Numbered from the stretch's first letter, positions 1 to 6,541 are shown. The stretch: 10,058 nt of DNA from Turicibacter sp. UBA7094 (GCA_002493395.1 DKYS01000091.1:1-10058), one strand, 5' to 3'. Numbers and translations are program-made. Notes: generated from the letters alone by a model not told the origin.

Positions 1-109
1 TTTTAGCAAAAATATACCTTATTTGTTTTAGGAATATACTGGAAGAGGGGGCGTGCTTCGTAAAGTCCTAGTCGCGAAGGATATATTTACTTCGTAAATG
101 GTATGTGAC

Positions 110-164
110 CCATTCCCTAGCAACGGAGGATGGTTCGCTTTGCTCCCCGCTAGGGGACTTATGG
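110..164. repeat. GC-rich two-tier imperfect hairpin
   Basis: TTCCCTAGC (113-121) pairs with GCTAGGGGA (149-157), nine pairs including one G-T. Inside it, GGAG (125-128) pairs with CTCC (143-146) around a loop of about 14 bases. Outside it, CCA(T) at 110-113 can pair with (A)TGG at 161-164. No T-run follows closely, so it is not a simple intrinsic terminator. Strand and function are unknown. Confidence 0.5.
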
Positions 165-346
165 CAGGGGACCCACTTTCTTTTTTAAAATAATTTATTT
201 TAAAGATAATGGTGATTTAGGTGACCCGAGTTAATTTAAATTCATCCAAATCAAGGGCTTTAGTCGCGCTAAATATGATGGAATAGAATCAAGAAGGGTA
301 GCTAGGCGAGCTGTCTCTTTTTGGACTAAAATAGCGAAGATAAAAA

Positions 347-392
347 TTCAAGATTTTTAAAGGAGACGAGTATAATGCAATATAAACTGTAA
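347..392 (+). promoter_or_regulatory. Possible promoter -10 or 5-codon leader peptide
   Basis: TATAAT at 371-376 matches a sigma-A -10 box, but the best -35 (TTCAAG, 347-352, 18-base spacer) is poor. The same bases also hold AAAGGAG (359-365), then ATG at 375 and a short frame encoding MQYKL that stops at 390-392, 20 bases before the CDF start. The ribosome-binding site is better than the one at the CDF gene. The two readings exclude each other in part, because a promoter here would start transcription past the mini-frame. Either could be chance. Confidence 0.25.
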
Positions 393-412
393 AAAAGGAA
401 AGTTGTGAAATA

Positions 413-1312
413 ATGAATAGGTACTTAGCAGAAAAGAAAGAACAGATTGCGTTAAAGATTTCTTTAGGGGCAAGCCTCTTATTTGTCTTAGTTGAACTCT
501 TAGTTGCTGTCCTCTCAAAGTCTCAGGCGGTCTTAATGGATTCGATTTATGATGCATCAGAACTTGTGATGGTCTTATTTTCATTAAATTTAGTTCCCTT
601 GCTGTATAAACCAGTGAGTGAAAAACAACCTTATGGATATTCCCAAGTGGAGTCTTTATTTATTGCGATTAAGGGATTTGTTCTCGTCTCCGTGACGGTT
701 GCCTTAATCGTCAATAATGTTCAGATTATGTTTCACGGAGGACGTGATGTCCAGTTTTTGCCGATTGCTTATTTTGAACTTTTCGCCACGTTTCTTGGAG
801 CGGTTGTGATGTTAATTTTAAAGCGAATGAATCGATCGTTTAATTCTCCTATTTTAAAAACTGAAATTATGGAGTGGACGATTGATACGATTGCTAGTTT
901 AGGAATGGCACTTGCTTTTTTTATTCCTACTGTGATTCATCATCCGTGGCTTGAACGGATGCTTCCTTATTTGGACCAGGTAATTGCGATCTTTTTGTCG
1001 GTTTTTGTTTTACCGCTTCCTATTCGTGCGGTTGTAACGGCGATGCGAGATATTTTCTTAATGGCCCCTGAAGAGGAAACGATGCACATTATTAAAGAAA
1101 GATGTGAACCTATTTTGTCGTATTATGGATTAGAGGAAGCGACTTATGATGTCGTTCGTACGGGAAGAAAGGTCTGGATTTCTATTTATATTTTACCGAT
1201 GGATGAATTTATATCGGTGACACTTTATTCAAAGGTTCAGGATTTATTAGAGGTATCGCTGGCAGAAGACTTTAATGATTTTTATATCGAATTACTTCCC
1301 GACATTTTATAA
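413..1312 (+). CDS. Cation diffusion facilitator (CDF) family metal transporter
   Basis: This is an inner-membrane antiporter-type protein expected to export divalent metal ions. The 299 residues show about six hydrophobic segments (from residues 14-34 to about 205) and a soluble C-terminal part (about 215-299) of the size of the usual CDF cytoplasmic domain. PYGYSQVES (73-81) matches the conserved CDF loop usually seen as HPYGHGRAE or FGYGKAE. The TM2 metal motif is DSIYD (D43, D47). The TM5 motif is EWTID (E154, D158), with E151 one turn earlier. Zinc CDFs normally have His in these positions, so this all-acidic site resembles Mn/Fe-type or unassigned CDFs (COG3965-like), and the metal cannot be named. 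The start at 413 follows AAGGAAAG by about 11 bases. The next gene begins 96 bases on, with no clear terminator between, so co-transcription is possible. Confidence 0.85.
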   Translation: MNRYLAEKKEQIALKISLGASLLFVLVELLVAVLSKSQAVLMDSIYDASELVMVLFSLNLVPLLYKPVSEKQPYGYSQVESLFIAIKGFVLVSVTVALIVNNVQIMFHGGRDVQFLPIAYFELFATFLGAVVMLILKRMNRSFNSPILKTEIMEWTIDTIASLGMALAFFIPTVIHHPWLERMLPYLDQVIAIFLSVFVLPLPIRAVVTAMRDIFLMAPEEETMHIIKERCEPILSYYGLEEATYDVVRTGRKVWISIYILPMDEFISVTLYSKVQDLLEVSLAEDFNDFYIELLPDIL

Positions 1313-1408
1313 TGTTCTTTTATTTATCTAAGAAGAAGACGGTATTTTTCTTTTTTCGTGCATATAGTTAACCGTAGGTAAAACCGATGAGACGAGGGGG
1401 AGTATACC

Positions 1409-2437
1409 ATGAGAAAGAAAATCTGTATTTTATCCATCGACGGGGGAGGGATTCGTGGAATTATTCCGGCAAAAATTTTGGTTAGACTAGAGGAATTATT
1501 ACAAGAGTATAGCCAAAATCCGCAGGCTAGATTGAGTGACTATTTTGATTTAATTGCGGGAACGAGTACGGGGAGTATTTTAACCGCTCTTTATTTATGT
1601 CCGAGTGATGAGGGGCAACCTTCGGCAAAGTATACGGCCAAGGAGGCACTAGATTTATATTTACAAGAGGGTCCTAAATTATTTGAACGTTCATGGACAA
1701 CGAAGATGATTGATTATTTTGGCTTAACACATCCTCTTTATAAGGCGAATCATTTAGAATCTTTATTAACGACTCATTTGGGTGATTTAAAATTGTCCGA
1801 TTTATTAAAGCCTTGCTTGATTCCAAGCTATGATATCGAGAGTGGAAAAGCGGTCTTTTTTAACCAGATGACAGCCCGTAAAAATGCGTCACGTAATTTC
1901 TTAGTCAAAGATGCTGTGCGTGCATCAACGGCAGCTCCAACCTTTTTTCCGGTGAAGCACGTTTTAAACTCGGTGACTCATTTATCACATACGTTTATTG
2001 ACGGTGGACTGGTCGCTAATAATCCGACTTTATGTGCCTATGTCGAGGCGTGTAAACTTAAAGACTATTCAAAGACGAACGATATCATGATATTGTCGCT
2101 TGGAACGGGGGCAGTCGATAAAACATACACGTATGATCAGGCGAAAAAGTGGGGGAAAATTGGTTGGATTGTTCCACTCATCCATATTTATGGTTCTGTA
2201 GGTTCGCAAACCGTTGACCATCAATTACAAATGCTGTATCGTCAGCATCACGTGCCTATTCAATATTTGCGAATAGAACCGAATTTAACCGACTTTGAAG
2301 TGAATCACGATATGGATGACGCGAGTGTAAAAAATATATTAGCCTTAGAGTATGTTGGAGAGCAGATGATTGAAGCGTATGATGAACAGTTAAAAAGCTT
2401 TGCCCGACAGTTACAATTGAATCAATCCATGCGCTAA
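1409..2437 (+). CDS. Patatin-like phospholipase / lipid acyl hydrolase
   Basis: This is a predicted serine lipid acyl hydrolase with a Ser-Asp dyad, cutting fatty acyl chains from glycerolipids. The 342 residues begin almost directly with the oxyanion-hole motif DGGGIRG (11-17). The nucleophile elbow GTSTG (51-55, Ser53) follows, and the catalytic DGG lies at 198-200 within FIDGGLVANNP. All essential patatin elements are present in order, and the length fits the compact plant-patatin-like bacterial type (COG3621). No signal peptide is visible, so it should be cytosolic or peripheral to the membrane. The start is supported by GAGGGGGAG (1394-1402) about 7 bases upstream. Related proteins act as CBASS effectors (CapV), but no cyclase gene is nearby, so a housekeeping lipid role is the simpler reading. 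The gene ends at a strong terminator. Confidence 0.9.
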   Translation: MRKKICILSIDGGGIRGIIPAKILVRLEELLQEYSQNPQARLSDYFDLIAGTSTGSILTALYLCPSDEGQPSAKYTAKEALDLYLQEGPKLFERSWTTKMIDYFGLTHPLYKANHLESLLTTHLGDLKLSDLLKPCLIPSYDIESGKAVFFNQMTARKNASRNFLVKDAVRASTAAPTFFPVKHVLNSVTHLSHTFIDGGLVANNPTLCAYVEACKLKDYSKTNDIMILSLGTGAVDKTYTYDQAKKWGKIGWIVPLIHIYGSVGSQTVDHQLQMLYRQHHVPIQYLRIEPNLTDFEVNHDMDDASVKNILALEYVGEQMIEAYDEQLKSFARQLQLNQSMR

Positions 2438-2446
2438 ATTGGGGTG

Positions 2447-2485
2447 AAAAGACTTAGTGTAAGATTAACAATACTAAGTCTTTTT
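2447..2485 (+). terminator. Intrinsic terminator after the patatin gene
   Basis: AAAAGACTTAGT (2447-2458) pairs perfectly with ACTAAGTCTTTT (2473-2484), leaving a 14-base loop and a T-rich end. It lies 10 bases after the stop codon. The A-rich left arm could also let it work in the reverse direction. Confidence 0.85.
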
Positions 2486-2596
2486 CTAATGGGTCAGAAA
2501 ATATCTTCAATCAATTTTTAAAAATAAGAATAGAAAAAATGATTTTGGAAATAATAACTTTGATTGATAACTAGTTAAAAAAAATGAGCGGATAAT

Positions 2597-2629
2597 AAAA
2601 AAACTGTTTCTTTTATCGAAACAGCTTTT
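2597..2629 (-). terminator. Intrinsic terminator of the sodium symporter gene (minus strand)
   Basis: On the minus strand, CTGTTTC and GAAACAG (2604-2610 and 2618-2624) form a 7-bp stem around a 7-base loop, followed by seven T residues (complement of 2597-2603). It sits about 12 bases past the stop codon. Between it and the patatin terminator are about 110 AT-rich bases. Apart from an 8-base inverted repeat (TCAATCAA at 2507-2514, TTGATTGA at 2560-2567), I see nothing in them. Confidence 0.85.
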
Positions 2630-2640
2630 AAGTTAGATAT

Positions 2641-4002
2641 TTAATGAAATAACGCTTGAATTCCAGTTAGGAAGACGATAGCAATCGCAAGAGGGGCGAT
2701 AAATTTAGTGATTGTTAAATAAACCATCGTTGTTTTAATCGATTTTGATCCTTGGCTTAATTCATCGGCCACCTCATCTTTTTTCATCACAAATCCAAGG
2801 AAGAGCATAATGAGCAATCCACCAATCGGTAAAAGAACATTAGCCGATAATAAGTCCATCCAATCAAATAAAGAGTGCCCGTTAAAAGAAAGGAAGGTAT
2901 TTGGTGTTTGTGAAAGTGAGCAAACGATAGAAATCACGATGACCGCAAGTGTTGTTAATAGAAGAGCTTTACGGCGATTAACGTTTAACTCTTCTGTCAC
3001 ATAAGTGATAATGACTTCAAAGATGGAAACAACAGACGTTAACGCAGCGATAAAGAGAAGTAAGAAGAAAAGGGCCCCAAAGATATTTCCACCTGGCATT
3101 TGTAAGAATACGTTCGGTAATGTAATAAAGACAAGTCCTGGTCCTGCTGTTGGGTCAATCCCAAAGGCAAAAACGGCTGGGAAAATCGCAACTCCTGCGA
3201 GAAGTGCAATCATTGTATCTGCGATGGCGATTGAACAACTAACTGAAGCTAAATTTTCTTTTTTGCTAATATATGAACCGTAAGTGAGCATCGTTCCCAT
3301 TCCGACACTGAGTGAGAAGAAGGAATGACCAAGGGCATCTAAAATAGCGCTCATCGAAAGTTGGCTAAAGTCAGGCTTGAATAAGAATTGTAATCCTTCG
3401 CCAGCACCCGGAAGCGTCACAGCACGAATGACAAGTAAAATAATAATTCCAACAAGACCCGGCATTAAAACTTTTGTATACTTTTCAATTCCGTTTTTAA
3501 TTCCACCAAATAAAACAATCACCGATAATAAAATGAAAATAATTGTATAAATAATCGGTGCATAGCCTGATGAAAATTGGTTAAATGTTTGCGTTATTTG
3601 TTCAGATGTCATTCCTGAAAACGCATTAGTGATACTTAAAATAAAGTAGTGGATTGTATAACCGGCAATGACGGTATAAAATCCAAGAATCATGAAAGCC
3701 GCAATAATTCCAAGCCATCCGATAATCGGCCATTTCGTGTTTGGGGCTAATTTTTTGAAGGAACGAACAGCATTGGCTCCTCCGCGACGCCCAACAATAA
3801 ATTCGGCTAATAAAACAGGGAGTCCGACACACAAGATTGAAATTAAATAAATAAGAATAAAGGCGGATCCACCGTTTTCTCCAACGATATAAGGGAACTT
3901 CCAAATATTCCCCAGACCCACGGCAGATCCCGCAGCTGCGGCAATTAAGCCGAAACGTGAACTAAAACCATCACGTGGTGGTGTTGCTGTTTTTTGACTC
4001 AT
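2641..4002 (-). CDS. Sodium-dependent amino-acid transporter, neurotransmitter:sodium symporter (NSS/SNF) family
   Basis: This is a membrane symporter that uses the sodium gradient to import an amino acid or related small molecule. The signature of TM1 is intact: GSAVGLGNIWKFPY (25-38), then ENGGSAF (42-48), with N32 at a family sodium site. The HSFFSLSVGMG and MLTYGSY stretch of the TM6 region is also typical. The 453 residues with about 11 hydrophobic segments fit the short bacterial branch (B. halodurans MhsT; B. subtilis YocR-like) better than 12-TM LeuT. Substrate cannot be read from sequence; hydrophobic amino acids would be usual for the MhsT group. The start is fixed by AGGAGG (4011-4016 on the complement) 8 bases upstream. 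The gene is monocistronic, convergent with the patatin gene and divergent from the DUF1540 gene. Confidence 0.93.
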   Translation of the reverse strand: MSQKTATPPRDGFSSRFGLIAAAAGSAVGLGNIWKFPYIVGENGGSAFILIYLISILCVGLPVLLAEFIVGRRGGANAVRSFKKLAPNTKWPIIGWLGIIAAFMILGFYTVIAGYTIHYFILSITNAFSGMTSEQITQTFNQFSSGYAPIIYTIIFILLSVIVLFGGIKNGIEKYTKVLMPGLVGIIILLVIRAVTLPGAGEGLQFLFKPDFSQLSMSAILDALGHSFFSLSVGMGTMLTYGSYISKKENLASVSCSIAIADTMIALLAGVAIFPAVFAFGIDPTAGPGLVFITLPNVFLQMPGGNIFGALFFLLLFIAALTSVVSIFEVIITYVTEELNVNRRKALLLTTLAVIVISIVCSLSQTPNTFLSFNGHSLFDWMDLLSANVLLPIGGLLIMLFLGFVMKKDEVADELSQGSKSIKTTMVYLTITKFIAPLAIAIVFLTGIQALFH

Positions 4003-4277
4003 AAAAAAAACCTCCTACCATTCTACTAGGCATGTTTCGTGTATGCCTCTCCTATTGTCTTTTACATCAGTTAAACCTACCTACCTACAAAAACTACGAC
4101 TGGGTTTAAAATTATAAAAGTGACTCTATTTTAGCATGTCATCAGGCGTTTGAAAAGAGTTGTGCTTTTGAAAAACAACATTTTTTATCAAAATATTTAG
4201 GAGAAATGAGAATAAAAAAGTTCAAGAATGCAAGACTAATGAACGTGAGGATACTTATTGAAACTGGAGGTTTTAAC
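4003..4277. promoter_or_regulatory. Divergent intergenic region between the symporter and DUF1540 genes
   Basis: The 275 bases must hold both promoters. On the minus strand, TATAAT occurs in the run about 100 bases before the symporter start, and TGCTAAAAT (an extended -10-like TGnTAAAAT) lies slightly further upstream; neither has a good -35. The symporter leader carries a perfect AGGCAT/ATGCCT hairpin (4028-4033 and 4043-4048) close to the ribosome-binding site, plus a GTAGGTAGGTAGG-type tandem run around 4078-4090. No T-box core (TGGnACCGCG) and no complete riboswitch core is visible. On the plus strand, TTGAAA near 4169 is a possible -35 for the DUF1540 gene, without a good -10. Confidence 0.4.
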
Positions 4278-4589
4278 ATGGCAATTAAATGTGGCGCACA
4301 TAACTGTGTGCATAATGATAATAACGGAAATTGTTATGCAGGAGTTGTAAATGTTTGCGGAGCTCACGCAACAGTGACAGATGAAACGATGTGTAAAAGT
4401 TTCGCCGCTCAAGATTTAAAAGCAGATGCGGAATTTGCGATGGAATTTAATGCCGCTCCTAAAAAAGCAGAGGTTAGTAATATTAAATGTGGAGCATGCC
4501 ACTGCAAACATAATGAAAAACATAAATGTTGTGCAGACCATGTTCAAATTAATCATGTGACAGCAAGCTGCGAAACATTTGAAAAGTAA
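4278..4589 (+). CDS. Small protein with two Cys-rich DUF1540 domains
   Basis: The 103-residue protein has two copies of a Cys-rich module. The first is at about 3-42, with C5, C10, C19, C27 and C39 plus H8, H12 and H30. The second is at about 69-101, with C71, C74, C76, C84, C85 and C98 plus H75, H78, H82, H88 and H93. Both begin IKCGA and share the C-x-H-N pattern of DUF1540, a family common in Clostridia and Bacilli. The Cys/His pattern suggests metal binding, but the function is unknown. An Ala/Glu/Lys-rich linker (43-66) joins the modules. The start at 4278 has TGGAGG 7 bases upstream. An in-frame ATG at 4206 would add 24 residues but has AGGAG only 2 bases before it and unlike composition, so I reject it. 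The gene is monocistronic. Confidence 0.85.
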   Translation: MAIKCGAHNCVHNDNNGNCYAGVVNVCGAHATVTDETMCKSFAAQDLKADAEFAMEFNAAPKKAEVSNIKCGACHCKHNEKHKCCADHVQINHVTASCETFEK

Positions 4590-4622
4590 TTAAAGAAAAT
4601 CCTCGTTTTCTTCATCATTGAG

Positions 4623-4670
4623 AAGTCTTTGGCAATTTATTACCTGATAATGGATTGTCAAAGGCTTTTT
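4623..4670 (+). terminator. Intrinsic terminator after the DUF1540 gene
   Basis: AAGTCTTTGGCAAT (4623-4636) pairs with ATTGTCAAAGGCTT (4654-4667) over 14 pairs including two G-T wobbles, followed by a T-run. A smaller AAGAAAA/TTTTCTT hairpin lies just upstream of it. Confidence 0.85.
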
Positions 4671-4779
4671 ATATTTAAGAAGACATTAGAGTGTTTTTGC
4701 CAATAACGATTAAATCGTGTTCTAAATAGGAGAGGGGTTGTCATATATTATGGTACATAGTTTAGAGGAGCGAAAATAG

Positions 4780-5478
4780 ATGGAGAAGTTGAATATTGGC
4801 GTAGATTTAGATGCAATTTTTGGTCTGACAATTAAAGAAGATGCTTATTTTGAAGCGGGACCTTTACTGTCCTTTTGTCAGCAGTTGATGCGGTTGAATC
4901 ATCAGGTGGTCGAACTTTTTGCCTTCTCTATGCAAGATCCGTCTATTTCCTCGAGCGTCTTTGAAAGTTTATCGCATTATGGATTAAATATTAATCAGCT
5001 GATTTTTACGGGAGGGGAATCGATTGTTTCTTATTTTCAAGCTCTTGAGATTGAGGTGTATTTATCATTTGATGAAGGGGATGTGTTAGAGGCGAAGAAA
5101 ATGGGAATCCTTTCAGGCGTTTTAACGAAAAAAAATGTGAAAGAAACATTGAACTTTACGTTTGATCACCGATTATTTTTAGACGACCTTCCGTATACGG
5201 GTCTTGGAAAATGGCTCCCTTTGCTTGGTTATTTACAGCAACAAAAGTATCCCTTATCGGTTGAATTAATGACGACACGGGCGTACAGTGTCGATCGTTT
5301 TGTTAAGGATCTCTTTTTGGAGTCCCAGTGTAAGATTAATGCCATGTGTTTTATTGCCTCAGGGAAGGGGGAGGATTTAGTAGAGCTTTATGCACCGACG
5401 ATTTACTTTTCTGCCTTTTCTTCTGAGCCGTTATCACCGCTTCCTAATGCCGAGTGTATTCTAAATATTGCCTTTTAA
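4780..5478 (+). CDS. Divergent 5'-nucleotidase (NT5C1-like) paralogue with altered catalytic motifs
   Basis: The 232-residue protein aligns along its length with the next gene product. FESLSHYGLNINQLIFTGGE (61-80) matches FNSIAEYKLDIVRGAFTGGE there, and KWLPLLGYLQQQ with MTTRA matches KLLKTLSKMKE with VTARN. It is shorter, lacking the insertion after the first motif and the acidic tail. In the second half the catalytic FDADAVVF has become FDHRLFLD (D129 kept, second Asp replaced by R131), and the FFDD motif is YFSA (209-212). At the N-terminus, where the neighbour has AISSRALF, this protein reads GVDLDAIF (D9, D11), which looks like a HAD motif I. The start has GAGGAG (4765-4770) 9 bases upstream. 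It may be a non-catalytic partner of the neighbour, or an enzyme using its first half. Homology by eye is good; activity is unknown. Confidence 0.75.
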   Translation: MEKLNIGVDLDAIFGLTIKEDAYFEAGPLLSFCQQLMRLNHQVVELFAFSMQDPSISSSVFESLSHYGLNINQLIFTGGESIVSYFQALEIEVYLSFDEGDVLEAKKMGILSGVLTKKNVKETLNFTFDHRLFLDDLPYTGLGKWLPLLGYLQQQKYPLSVELMTTRAYSVDRFVKDLFLESQCKINAMCFIASGKGEDLVELYAPTIYFSAFSSEPLSPLPNAECILNIAF

Positions 5479-5484
5479 CGGATG

Positions 5485-5513
5485 TTGATAAACGAAAAAG
5501 AAATCGCTATAAT
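5485..5513 (+). promoter_or_regulatory. Sigma-A promoter of the 5'-nucleotidase gene
   Basis: TTGATA (5485-5490) and TATAAT (5508-5513) are separated by exactly 17 bases, giving five and six matches out of six to the vegetative consensus. It lies 6 bases after the stop of the upstream paralogue and would give a leader of about 40-45 bases. The intact nucleotidase, and probably the aldo/keto reductase, can therefore be transcribed apart from the paralogue. Confidence 0.85.
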
Positions 5514-5563
5514 AAAGATAAGCAAGTATCCCATAAAATGTAAAAAAAGACGAGGTGATAGAG

Positions 5564-6541
5564 ATGGCGTATGATTTAAGCGACAAGCTCGTGGTGGCAA
5601 TTTCAAGCCGAGCGTTGTTTGATTTAGAATATGAGAATACCATTTTTGAAAAAGAAGGAATTGATGCGTATACCCGTTATCAGATTGAGCATGAAAATAC
5701 GATATTGTCTAAAGGGACGGCTTTTCCTCTGGTAGAGGCTTTATTGAGTTTAAATGAGAAATTTGAGGAGCCGATTGTGGAGGTTATTATTTTATCAAGT
5801 AATAGTCCAGAGACGGCGTTAAGGGTATTTAATAGTATTGCAGAGTATAAGTTAGACATTGTACGCGGAGCATTTACCGGAGGTGAAGCTAAACATCCAT
5901 ATTTAGGAGCCTTTAATATTGATTTGTTTTTATCAAGAAATGAGAAAGAGGTTCAAGATGCGATTGACCAAGGAGTTGCTGCCGCACTTGTTTACGATGC
6001 GCCAAGAGATTATTATCCGAATCAAACCGAAATTCGAATTGCCTTTGATGCAGATGCCGTTGTTTTTTCGGATGAATCGGAATTAATCTATAAGCAAAAG
6101 GGGCTAGAAGCCTTTTATGAAAATGAAAACGAAAATGCGGAAAATGCGATGAACGAGGGGCCATTTGCTAAGCTTTTAAAAACATTGTCGAAGATGAAGG
6201 AGAAAGAGGATACGCTCGTTAAAATTGCGATTGTAACTGCAAGAAATTCACCCGCTCATAAACGTGTGATTTTAACGTTACGTAAATGGGGGTGCAAGGT
6301 AGATGAGATGTTTTTCTTAGGGGGTGTGGCAAAAGATAAGGTGTTAAAAGCCTTCAATGCTCATATTTTCTTTGATGATCAAGACTATCATGTCGCGCCT
6401 GCCTCACAACTCATTCCATCAGGTCGGGTTCCTTATAAATCAGATTCAATGTTAAATCAATTGAAGCAAAGTCAAGGAGAAGAAAACTCAGGCGCTCATG
6501 AATTTGAAGAAGGAAGTGCACCAAACGATCATCACGAATAA
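5564..6541 (+). CDS. Cytosolic 5'-nucleotidase, NT5C1 type (PF06189)
   Basis: This enzyme is predicted to remove the 5'-phosphate from nucleoside monophosphates in the cytosol; animal members prefer AMP. It closely resembles animal cN-I proteins: AISSRALF (12-19), YQIEHEN (39-45), FTGGE (104-108), IAFDADAVVFSDESE (catalytic D162 and D164), VTAR (T225), LGGVAKDK (K257, K259) and HIFFDDQ (D271, D272). All HAD-type catalytic positions are present. The first half (about 9-143) looks like a second copy of the HAD-like fold with the catalytic Asp pair missing. A charged tail (about 305-325) is probably disordered. I take ATG 5564 as the start, because GAGGTGAT (5552-5559) sits at the right distance. 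A GTG at 5555 is in frame but lies inside that site. The gene has its own promoter and probably runs on into the aldo/keto reductase. Confidence 0.9.
   Translation: MAYDLSDKLVVAISSRALFDLEYENTIFEKEGIDAYTRYQIEHENTILSKGTAFPLVEALLSLNEKFEEPIVEVIILSSNSPETALRVFNSIAEYKLDIVRGAFTGGEAKHPYLGAFNIDLFLSRNEKEVQDAIDQGVAAALVYDAPRDYYPNQTEIRIAFDADAVVFSDESELIYKQKGLEAFYENENENAENAMNEGPFAKLLKTLSKMKEKEDTLVKIAIVTARNSPAHKRVILTLRKWGCKVDEMFFLGGVAKDKVLKAFNAHIFFDDQDYHVAPASQLIPSGRVPYKSDSMLNQLKQSQGEENSGAHEFEEGSAPNDHHE

Larger units (their letters stand above)
1..412. other. Non-coding leader region upstream of the CDF gene
   Basis: No convincing coding frame crosses this stretch of about 410 bases. One + frame is open from base 3 to a stop near base 71 and could be the tail of an upstream gene, but nothing in it is recognisable. 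Bases about 50-175 are clearly richer in G and C than the AT-rich surroundings and contain several inverted repeats: ATTTAC/GTAAAT around 85-99, TCCT/AGGA near 66-81, and the large hairpin at 110-164. CTTCGTAAA occurs twice (56-64 and 90-98). An AT-only hairpin lies at 184-204 (TTTAAAAT/ATTTTAAA), and TTTAG/CTAAA flanks TCGCG at 259-273. The rest is AT-rich. It may be an intergenic repeat, a structured RNA or the remnant of one; I cannot assign a family. Confidence 0.6.

Noticed and set aside
1409..2437. CBASS defence system built on the patatin gene
   Set aside because: No CD-NTase or ancillary gene is adjacent; neighbours are a metal transporter and a convergent symporter.
2810..3283. Plus-strand open frames inside the symporter gene
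   Set aside because: They are antisense shadows of a clearly conserved minus-strand gene and lack ribosome-binding sites and family features.
4003..4140. A T-box or glycine riboswitch in the symporter leader
   Set aside because: There is no TGGnACCGCG antiterminator core. A GGAGAGG string occurs, but the CCGAAGG-type core that should follow in a glycine riboswitch is absent.
4206..4277. An upstream ATG extending the DUF1540 protein by 24 residues
   Set aside because: The nearest AGGAG is only 2 bases from that ATG, while ATG 4278 has TGGAGG at ideal spacing and begins exactly at the conserved domain.
5555..5563. GTG 5555 as the start of the intact 5'-nucleotidase
   Set aside because: The GTG lies within the GAGGTGAT ribosome-binding site that serves ATG 5564.
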